DNA of 64,000 nt from NCBI RefSeq assembly GCF_013341275.1, contig NZ_CP054476.1, forward strand, positions 1,625,501 to 1,689,500, written 5' to 3'. Positions 57,696 through 64,000 of the stretch are shown here, in pieces (the first letter of the stretch is position 1; every line of letters starts with the position of its first letter). This DNA is from Methyloligella sp. GL2. Lineage in GTDB: Bacteria > Pseudomonadota > Alphaproteobacteria > Rhizobiales > Methyloligellaceae. Both the position numbers and the translations under genes were made by a program. The notes beneath the pieces are model-generated. The model was not told the DNA's origin, ran no database searches, and worked only from the letters and a program-made list of their open reading frames with translations.

Positions 57696-57794
57696 CGTCA
57701 TGCCCGGGCGCAGACCCGGGCATCCAGCTGCGATGGGAGCTTCGTAGCTGGCGGTTCTGGATTGCCACCCGGGTCCGGTATAGCCGGACCGGGC
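57696..57794. repeat. Dispersed palindromic intergenic repeat (copy 2, diverged)
   Basis: It begins CGTCATGCCCGGG like the element at 19207 and contains the paired TGCCCGGG/CCCGGGCA arm (57701-57722), CATCCAG, and a right part starting CTGGATTGCC that folds as CCCGGGTCCGG/CCGGACCGGG (57768-57794). The right end differs from copy 1. It occupies much of the 333-base gap before the EF-hand gene. Confidence 0.6.
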
Positions 57795-57997
57795 GCAGGC
57801 TCAAGGCGAGCCTGTATTGACGTGCTGGCGTAAGCCTACGCCGTGTGCCCCTGCCAGGCATTGGCAAAAATCTTACCAAGTGCGGAGAATTCCCGGACAT
57901 GCCGAGAAAAATCCCGGCATGGTCTGCCACATCGTAGAAACCTTCGCCGTTTTCCGACGTTTCGTTGGTCTGTGGAGGTCATGAAGGGAGAATTGCC

Positions 57998-58399
57998 GTG
58001 AAAAGAATTGCAGCGATTTTGACTATTGCCGGCGCAGTGACGGTAGCGGCGGGCGGTGCGGCATTTGCCGGCAAGGCCGCCGATGCCATCCAGGCCCTCG
58101 ATCCCGATAAGGACGGCACCATCGATCTGAACGAGGCCAAGGCCGGCGCCAAGGCTGTTTTCGAGAAGATCAATCCCGATGGCGACGGCACGCTTGAGGT
58201 CAAGGAGCTGAAAGGCCGCCTGACCAAGAAGGAGCTGGATGCCGCCGATCCCGATAATGACGGGACCCTGGATATGCAGGAATACGAGGCGGTGGTGACC
58301 AAGCAGTTCGAGCTCGCCAACCCCGACAATGACGGGACGGTCGACGAGAAAGAGCTGAAGACCAAGGAAGGCAAGAAGCTGCTGAAGCTGATCTACTAA
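57998..58399 (+). CDS. Secreted protein with four EF-hand loops
   Basis: The 133-residue protein has a signal peptide (1-24, ending GGAAFAG). Four 12-residue EF-hand loops start at residues 35, 59, 84 and 108: DPDKDGTIDLNE, NPDGDGTLEVKE, DPDNDGTLDMQE and NPDNDGTVDEKE. All keep the calcium ligands at positions 1, 3, 5 and 12. It is likely a periplasmic calcium-binding or buffering protein. GTG 57998 is preceded by GAAGGGAG with 7-base spacing. A terminator follows. Confidence 0.88.
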   Translation: MKRIAAILTIAGAVTVAAGGAAFAGKAADAIQALDPDKDGTIDLNEAKAGAKAVFEKINPDGDGTLEVKELKGRLTKKELDAADPDNDGTLDMQEYEAVVTKQFELANPDNDGTVDEKELKTKEGKKLLKLIY

Positions 58400-58426
58400 A
58401 GCCTCAAGCTTCCGACGCCAGAAACG

Positions 58427-58456
58427 AGCCGGGGTATTTTCGTGCCCCGGCTTTTC
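58427..58456 (+). terminator. Terminator after EF-hand gene
   Basis: An 8-bp stem, AGCCGGGG (58427-58434) with CCCCGGCT (58445-58452), runs into TTTT (58452-58455). It also lies just beyond the end of the convergent GGDEF-EAL gene. Confidence 0.8.
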
Positions 58457-58478
58457 TATATCCCCAGCTTTTCTATGG

Positions 58479-60062
58479 CTATGAGGCGATGGCGAGGCGT
58501 CGTTTCGGCTTCGGGCTTGCCAGGAGGCTGGTGATCTCCGAGGCCGGGAGCGGCTTGCCGAAGAGATAGCCCTGGCCCAGCGTGCAGCCATGCATGGCCA
58601 GCCATTCGACGTCCTGCTCACTCTCCACGCCCTCGGCGGTGGTCTTCAGATCGAGGCTATAGGCCAGGCTGAGGATGGCGGCGACGAGCTTGCGGCTATC
58701 GCTACTGGTCCGCATCGAACGGATAAAGGAGCGGTCGATCTTGATCTTGTCGAACTGGATGGTGCGAAGCTGGGCCAGACTCGACTGACCGGTGCCGAAA
58801 TCGTCCAGAGCGATGGAGATGCCGGCATTGCGCAGCGACGACAAGGTGTGCCGGGCGACGGCCAGATTGCTCATCACGGCGCTTTCGGTCACTTCGATCT
58901 CCAGCCGCCCCGGTGCCAGGCCGGTCTGGGTCAGTACGGCCAGGATGCGCGCCGGCAGGCTCGAATCGGCAAGCTGGAGCGGAGAGATGTTCAGCGCGAT
59001 GGTAAGGTCGGGGCGCCAGTTCCGCGCATCGAGACAGGCCTTGCGCAGGATGCGGAAGGTAAGCTCGTCGATCAGCCCAACCTCCTCGGCGACGGGAATG
59101 AAGACATCGGGTCTGATCCGATGGCGGGCCTCCGGCCAGCGGGCCAAGAGCTCGAAGCCGTAGAGACTGCGATCGTCGAGATAGACCAGCGGCTGGTAAT
59201 AGGGGACGAACGCATCGGCGGCGAGAGCGGCGCGGAGCTTCCGCTCCATATCGGCGCGCGAGCGGATATCGTCCCGCATTTGCCGCCGGAACACGTCGAT
59301 ATTGGTCTGACCGGAGCGCTTGGCGCGGTCGAGGGCGATATCGGCGGCACGCAGCATGCTCTCAGGATCGCTGTCGTGGTTGCTGACCGATATGCCGATA
59401 GTGACGCTCAAGTCGAACGAGGCATTGGCCACCTGAATAGATTCGCCGATGCGGGCGCTGATCCGCCGTGCCAGCTCCAGCGGGGGCATCTCATCCGCCA
59501 TGTGGGGAATGACGACGGCGAACTCGTCACCGCCGACGCGGGCGATCGTGGCGTCGTTCGGCGTCACGTTGGCGAGGCGCTCTGCAACGATGCGCAAGAC
59601 AGCGTCGCCCGTGGCATGTCCATAAAGCCCGTTGGCAACCTTGAAGCGATTGATATCGATTAGAAGGACGCCGCAATGTTCCCCGGCAGCCCTGGCCTTA
59701 TCGAGCTGGGCCTGCAGCTCCTCGGCAAATACCGCGCGGTTGGGAAGGCCGGTCAGAGGATCGATCCGGGTCAGCGACTGGGCCAGGCTCTTGGCGCTGT
59801 TCAGTGCGGTGTAGGACCGGCGCAGCTTGCCGGCAGCATCGAACAGGAGCAGTGCCGGAGCTATCAGCGAGAGCGCGGCGAAAGCGGTGGAGGTGAGGAT
59901 AAAGCGCCAGCGCTCCTCCGCCTCGAAAGCTTGATCGTATGGCAGCCCTACCGTCTCGCACAGCCATCGCTCCAGTCTGAACTCCCAAAAGGCCGAGAGG
60001 CAGAACATGGTGACGATGGTGAGCGACAGGATTCCTAGGACTTTTCCCCGGCTGAGAGACAT
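58479..60062 (-). CDS. Membrane-bound GGDEF-EAL cyclic-di-GMP protein
   Basis: The 527-residue protein makes or breaks cyclic di-GMP. Two membrane helices (about 7-26 and 55-77) enclose a short periplasmic loop. The GGDEF domain follows (about 100-255, with RIDPLTGLPNRAVF and an intact VGGDEF) and then the EAL domain (about 275-515), with ELL in place of EAL (GFELLARWP), intact LDDFGTGQSSL, KIDRSFI and TAEGVES. No RxxD inhibition site is seen at the usual place before GGDEF. Both domains could be active. ATG 60062 follows AAAGGGA and is preferred to TTG 60098. Confidence 0.9.
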   Translation of the reverse strand: MSLSRGKVLGILSLTIVTMFCLSAFWEFRLERWLCETVGLPYDQAFEAEERWRFILTSTAFAALSLIAPALLLFDAAGKLRRSYTALNSAKSLAQSLTRIDPLTGLPNRAVFAEELQAQLDKARAAGEHCGVLLIDINRFKVANGLYGHATGDAVLRIVAERLANVTPNDATIARVGGDEFAVVIPHMADEMPPLELARRISARIGESIQVANASFDLSVTIGISVSNHDSDPESMLRAADIALDRAKRSGQTNIDVFRRQMRDDIRSRADMERKLRAALAADAFVPYYQPLVYLDDRSLYGFELLARWPEARHRIRPDVFIPVAEEVGLIDELTFRILRKACLDARNWRPDLTIALNISPLQLADSSLPARILAVLTQTGLAPGRLEIEVTESAVMSNLAVARHTLSSLRNAGISIALDDFGTGQSSLAQLRTIQFDKIKIDRSFIRSMRTSSDSRKLVAAILSLAYSLDLKTTAEGVESEQDVEWLAMHGCTLGQGYLFGKPLPASEITSLLASPKPKRRLAIAS

Positions 60063-60248
60063 AACCCAATCCCTTTGTGGAGTACGATAGCACCACAAAC
60101 AGCCGACTATCTCGTTAAGGTCTTGATTTCATTTGTATTGATTTTGACTATTTGAAACTAACTCATACTTAATCTGGCTACGGACAGTCCCGAGACTGCG
60201 CGATGGCGAACACTCACGTCTTCTCGCTTCACTGGCGACACGTGGCGG

Positions 60249-61265
60249 TCAGTCCTGAAGGAAGTCCAGCATCAGCGCATTGAAGCGCTCCGGTGCCTCC
60301 AGGAAGGGCAGATGGCCGACGCCGTCGATGATCACGGCGCGGGCATCGGGCATTTCCGCGGCGATCTTCTTCGCGTTGTCGGCGTTGTGGCCCATCTTTT
60401 CCTGCAGCGGTTTCGGTGCCGCGGGCTTGCCGGGGGCGACATGGTCGTTCTCGCCCATGACGATCAGCACGGGCTTGTCGACCAGCGGCATCTCGTAAAC
60501 CACGGGCTCGCGCAGGACCATCTGGGCGGAGGCAGCGAAGGAGCGGAGCCAGCGGGGATATTCGGCGCTGTCGCGCATTCCGGTGCGCGCCCAGACGAAG
60601 GGATCGAGATCCTTGTCGGGCAGGGTGAGCCGGTAGCGGGTTTTCAGCGCCTCGCGATAGCTTTCCGGCGTCACCTTGGCCTCGTTGGCGATCAGGGTCT
60701 CGATGGGGATCGGCGGGACGAACAGGCCGTAATCCTCAAGCCCGATAGGGCCGACCATCAGCACCCGGTCGACCTTGTCCGGATAATCGCGGGTAAAGCG
60801 CATCGACATCATGCCACCCATGGAATGGGCCACCACCTTCACCTTGCCGATATCGAGACTGTCGAGCAGCTTTGCCGTGTTGCGGGCGAGATCGGCGAAA
60901 TGCAGGTCGAAATCCGGCTTGGCGGATTTGCCGAAGCCGATCTGGTCCGGCGCGATCACCCGGTAGCCGGCTCCGGTGAGCGTCTCGATGACGGGGCCCC
61001 AATAGCTGGAGGGAAAGTTGCGGCCGTGGAACAGAAGCACGGTTTCGCCATTGGCTTTGCCGGTCGGCGCCACATCCATATAGGCCATGCGCAAGGGCTT
61101 CCCCTCGCGGGTCAGCGCGAAGAGCTTGACCGGATACGGATAGGGATATCCCTCCAAAGCAGTGCCGATAGGCGGCTCGGTCGCGGCGGAGGCGGGCTGG
61201 GCAAGGCCGAGGAGGAGCGCGCAGGCGAGCATTGGCACGGCGAGCCGAAGACGGCTTGGAAGCAT
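60249..61265 (-). CDS. Secreted alpha/beta hydrolase
   Basis: The 338-residue protein has a signal peptide (1-28, ending QPASAA) and an alpha/beta-hydrolase fold: oxyanion HGRNFPSSYWGP (80-91), DQIGFGKSAKP, nucleophile Ser148 in AHSMGG, acid in MGENDHVAP and His in DGVGHLPFLEAPE. It resembles haloalkane-dehalogenase/epoxide-hydrolase-type lipases, but the substrate cannot be read. The frame is open for another 530 codons upstream, antisense to the RND adaptor gene; the ATG at 61265 with its signal peptide is the real start. Confidence 0.87.
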   Translation of the reverse strand: MLPSRLRLAVPMLACALLLGLAQPASAATEPPIGTALEGYPYPYPVKLFALTREGKPLRMAYMDVAPTGKANGETVLLFHGRNFPSSYWGPVIETLTGAGYRVIAPDQIGFGKSAKPDFDLHFADLARNTAKLLDSLDIGKVKVVAHSMGGMMSMRFTRDYPDKVDRVLMVGPIGLEDYGLFVPPIPIETLIANEAKVTPESYREALKTRYRLTLPDKDLDPFVWARTGMRDSAEYPRWLRSFAASAQMVLREPVVYEMPLVDKPVLIVMGENDHVAPGKPAAPKPLQEKMGHNADNAKKIAAEMPDARAVIIDGVGHLPFLEAPERFNALMLDFLQD

Positions 61266-61481
61266 AAGTTTCTCCAGTCTTATCAAATGGTTATGTCGCA
61301 TCTCGGCGGAATTCTCGCGACAGTCGTACAGCGGCCAAACTCTCGCCTTACGGTAACGGTTTCTGATCCTTGCAAATCGGCCAAACCCTGCTATCCCCGG
61401 GGCACGTGACGGTTGAGATATTGCGGGTGGCGAAGCGGCTCTCCGCCGTCGAGGGGAACGTCCAAACATGCTTCTGACATC

Positions 61482-62708
61482 ATGATCAAACGGCTCGTTA
61501 TCGTCGCCTTGATTTTCGGCATCCTGCTCGGCGGGCTGGCCTATTTCCAGTTCGTGTTCAAGCCGCAGATGATCGAAAAATTCGTGGCGCAGATGCAAGG
61601 CACCGCTCCGGTGGTGACCAGCGATATCGCCAGAGAAGAAGACTGGACCGCGAAGGTCCAGGCGATCGGCACGGTAACGGCCACGAAAGGCGTGAATTTG
61701 GCGCCGGAGATCGCCGGCATCGTCGCCGAGTATTTCTTCGAGACCGGCGACGATGTGAAAGAGGGCACCAAGCTGGTGCAGCTGGACGATTCGGTGCAAC
61801 AGGCGGAGCTGCACAGCAATCTGGCAACGCTGAAGCAGACCAAGCTCGATTTCGACCGGCAGTCCAATCTGGTGAAGAAAGGGGCGGTTTCGCAATCCTC
61901 GCTCGACAGCGCCACGGCGGCGCGGGACACGGCGGCCGCGGCGGTGGAGCAGGTCGAGGCGGTGATCGCGCAGAAGAAGGTGCTGGCGCCGTTCTCCGGC
62001 CGGCTGGGGCTGCGCAAAGTGGAGCGCGGCCAATATGTCTCCGCCGGCGAGGGGCTGGTGTGGATTCAGGCGCTGGATCCGATCTGGGTGGATTTCCCGG
62101 TGCCTGAGAAGCAGGCCGGGCAGATCAAGGTCGGCGATCCGGTGACCGTTACCTCGGACGCTTTTCCGGACAAATCCTTCGACGGCAAGGTGCTGGCGCT
62201 CGATGTGCGGGTCAACGAGGAGACCCGCACGCTGACCATCCGCGCCGAATTTCCCAATCCCGACAAGCTGCTGCTGCCCGGTATGTTCGGCAACGTGGCG
62301 GTCTCGTCCGGCAAGCCGCAGCCTTACGTGACCGTGCCGCGCACCGCCGTTACCTATGGGCTTTACGGCGATAGCGTCTGGGTAGCGAAAAAGCGCGAAG
62401 ATGCGGCGGATGCCTCTGGGCCCGATAGCGCCAAAGCCGATGAGACGGCCGAGGCTGACAAGTCCGATACTGTGAAGGCCGATGCGGCCGGAGCAGGGGG
62501 AGAGGCGCCAGCCGGGCCGGTTCTGATGGCCGAGCGGCGCTTCGTGCGCGTCGGCCCCGCCGAACAGGACCGGGTGGCGATCCTGGAGGGGATCGAGGCC
62601 GGCGAGGAGGTGATCACCTCCGGCCAGCTCAAGCTGGACCCCGACGGTCCCGTCAAGATCGACAATTCCGAACGGCTGAAAACGCCGGCGGAATTGCCGA
62701 GGCCGTGA
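61482..62708 (+). CDS. RND efflux periplasmic adaptor (membrane fusion protein)
   Basis: The 408-residue protein has an N-terminal membrane anchor (about 1-23), then barrel-sandwich hybrid and coiled-coil parts: APEIAGIVAEYFFETGDDVKEGTKLVQLDDSVQQAEL, a short alpha hairpin, and VLAPFSGRLGLRKVERGQYVSAGEGLVWIQ. A beta-barrel and a membrane-proximal domain follow. An Ala/Asp/Lys-rich insert of about 45 residues (near 305-350) interrupts the last domain. It joins the inner-membrane pump that starts 4 bases later to an outer-membrane TolC-type channel not present here. Confidence 0.92.
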   Translation: MIKRLVIVALIFGILLGGLAYFQFVFKPQMIEKFVAQMQGTAPVVTSDIAREEDWTAKVQAIGTVTATKGVNLAPEIAGIVAEYFFETGDDVKEGTKLVQLDDSVQQAELHSNLATLKQTKLDFDRQSNLVKKGAVSQSSLDSATAARDTAAAAVEQVEAVIAQKKVLAPFSGRLGLRKVERGQYVSAGEGLVWIQALDPIWVDFPVPEKQAGQIKVGDPVTVTSDAFPDKSFDGKVLALDVRVNEETRTLTIRAEFPNPDKLLLPGMFGNVAVSSGKPQPYVTVPRTAVTYGLYGDSVWVAKKREDAADASGPDSAKADETAEADKSDTVKADAAGAGGEAPAGPVLMAERRFVRVGPAEQDRVAILEGIEAGEEVITSGQLKLDPDGPVKIDNSERLKTPAELPRP

Positions 62709-62712
62709 CGGC

Positions 62713-64000
62713 ATGAAATTCACCGACATTTTCATCAAGCGTCCGGTGCTTGCCATGGTGGTGAGCGCTTTGGTGCTGCTGATCGGCCTGCAAGCCGGGT
62801 TCAATCTGCAGATCCGGCAGTATCCGGAGATGTCGAATACGACGATCACCATCACCACCACCTATCCGGGCGCCAATGCCGACCTGATCCAGGGCTTCAT
62901 CACCGTTCCGATCCAGCAGGCGGTGGCGAGCACCGAGGGCATCGATACGCTCACCGCCTCGTCGAGCCAGAACGTCTCGACCATTACGCTGAATTTGAAG
63001 CTCAACGCCGATCCCGACCGGGCGATGACCGACGTGCTGTCGAAGATCGCCCAGGTGAAGAGCATCCTGCCGCGCGAGGCGAACGATTCCGTCGTCACCA
63101 AGCAGACCGGCGATTCCACCGCGCTGATGTATCTGTCGTTCAGCAGCGATGTGATGAACTCCTCGCAGATCACCGACTATCTGACCCGTGTGGTGCAGCC
63201 GCAGCTGCAGACCGTGGGTGGGGTCGCCAGCGCCGAAATTCTCGGCGGCGAGACCTTCGCCATGCGTATTTGGCTGGATCCCGACAAGATGGCGGCGCTC
63301 GGCGTGACGCCGCTGGATGTGAGCCAGGCGCTCTCCAACAACAACTACACATCGGCGCCGGGCCAGGTGAAGGGCCAGTTCATCCAGACCAATATCGATG
63401 CGCAGACCAATTTGAGCGATCCGGAGGCGTTCGGGCGTCTGGTGGTCTCGCATCAGGGCGATGCGCTGATCCGGCTGAACGATGTCGCCGAGATCGAGCT
63501 CGGCCCGCAGAGCAGCGACTCCTCCTCCGTGTTCGACGGGCTGAAAGCGGTGTTCATCGGTGTCTATGCCACGCCGACGGCGAATCCGCTGACGGTGATC
63601 TCCGATGTCCGCGCCGAGATGCCGAAGATCGAGAAGGCGCTACCCGAGGGGCTCAACGCGGCGATCGCCTACGATGCGACCAACTTCATCCGCGCCTCGA
63701 TCTGGGAGGTGGTGAAGACGCTGGGCGAGGCGGCGATCATCGTCATCGTGGTGATTTTCCTGTTCCTCGGCAATTTGCGCTCCACCATCATTCCCATCGT
63801 CACCATTCCGCTGTCGCTGGTGGGCGTGCTGGCGCTTTTGATGGCGCTCGGCTACTCGATCAATCTGATGACGCTGCTGGCCCTGGTGCTGGCCATCGGG
63901 CTGGTGGTGGATGACGCCATCGTGGTGGTGGAGAATATCTACCGCCATATCGAGGACGGTATGAAGCCGTTCGATGCGGCGCTGCAGGGGGCGCGCGAGA
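62713..64000 (+). CDS. RND efflux pump, inner-membrane subunit (partial, runs off window end)
   Basis: 429 codons are present without a stop, about 40% of a usual 1030-1050-residue HAE1-type pump. It opens MKFTDIFIKRPVLAMVVSALVLLIGL, has the porter-domain stretches RQYPEMSNTTITITTTYPGANADLIQ and GGETFAMRIWLDPDKMAALGVTPLDV, then helices from VVKTLGEAAIIVIVVIFLFLGNLRSTIIPIVTIPLSL and the proton-relay Asp pair in LAIGLVVDDAIVVVENIYRH. Substrate not predictable; multidrug or fatty-acid export is typical. Same operon as the adaptor. Confidence 0.93.
   Translation, partial: MKFTDIFIKRPVLAMVVSALVLLIGLQAGFNLQIRQYPEMSNTTITITTTYPGANADLIQGFITVPIQQAVASTEGIDTLTASSSQNVSTITLNLKLNADPDRAMTDVLSKIAQVKSILPREANDSVVTKQTGDSTALMYLSFSSDVMNSSQITDYLTRVVQPQLQTVGGVASAEILGGETFAMRIWLDPDKMAALGVTPLDVSQALSNNNYTSAPGQVKGQFIQTNIDAQTNLSDPEAFGRLVVSHQGDALIRLNDVAEIELGPQSSDSSSVFDGLKAVFIGVYATPTANPLTVISDVRAEMPKIEKALPEGLNAAIAYDATNFIRASIWEVVKTLGEAAIIVIVVIFLFLGNLRSTIIPIVTIPLSLVGVLALLMALGYSINLMTLLALVLAIGLVVDDAIVVVENIYRHIEDGMKPFDAALQGARE

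Noticed and set aside
61266..62861. Upstream extension of the hydrolase frame to 870 residues
   Set aside because: It runs antisense through the RND adaptor gene, while a signal peptide and ATG at 61265 define the real start.

Overview
This is a G+C-rich chromosomal segment from an alphaproteobacterium, most likely in or near the order Hyphomicrobiales (Rhizobiales). The evidence is the gene content (an IalB-family protein, an ATP12-type chaperone, the tRNA-Trp/secE/nusG order), the long zinc-free S14, tRNAs with encoded CCA ends, and the absence of rpmJ and infA from the spc/alpha cluster. No rRNA operon, CRISPR array, integrase or transposase gene was seen.

Layout. 1-5.6 kb: an envelope protein with a very acidic tail (cut by the window edge), a VTT-family membrane protein, a secreted protein, a PP2A-like phosphatase and an unusual glutaminase-STAS-cNMP fusion. 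5.6-7.7 kb: an AT-rich orphan membrane-protein gene lying between a diverged fragment of the 3' end of aat and the intact aat-like gene. 7.9-16.8 kb: accessory envelope genes, including two small cytochromes c with a DUF302 protein, a beta-helix protein, HdeD and GlsB-type membrane proteins, tRNA-Thr, an IalB-like protein, an outer-membrane barrel, a DUF883/holin-like pair and small Cys-rich secreted proteins. 16.8-49.4 kb: a nearly continuous gene-expression block. It runs rlmB, tRNA-Tyr, tRNA-Gly, tRNA-Trp, secE-nusG, rplKAJL, rpoBC, then the str (rpsL-rpsG-fusA-tuf), S10, spc and alpha operons, ending at rplQ with a strong terminator. 49.4-64 kb: an SRPBCC protein, a Do-like protease, rarA, crcB, an RluA-family pseudouridine synthase, an ATP12 chaperone, pccB, a foreign Abi-alpha gene, an EF-hand protein, a GGDEF-EAL protein, an alpha/beta hydrolase and an RND efflux adaptor plus pump (the pump is cut by the window edge).

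Most notable signal. Two independent accessory genes, both clearly lower in G+C than their surroundings, sit at duplicated 3' ends of conserved host genes. At pccB a perfect 30-bp direct repeat (the last codons and stop of pccB) flanks an almost bare coding sequence for an Abi-alpha (DUF4393) protein, whose start abuts the pccB stop and whose own stop codon lies inside the second repeat. At aat, a 75-bp, roughly 87% identical copy of the gene's 3' end flanks a gene for an unrecognised multi-pass membrane protein. Neither locus encodes a recombinase. They look like single-gene cargo left at, or delivered to, gene-terminal attachment-like sites, and the unknown membrane protein is therefore a candidate new defence or conflict gene. 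This interpretation is inference; the duplications themselves are read directly.

Other points of note are control structures in the ribosomal block: a leader with an attenuator-like hairpin before rplJ, a long stem between rplL and rpoB, a terminator-like hairpin wedged between tuf and rpsJ, and a dispersed palindromic repeat inserted between nusG and rplK. A secreted protein at 16.2 kb is built from two tandem six-cysteine modules.
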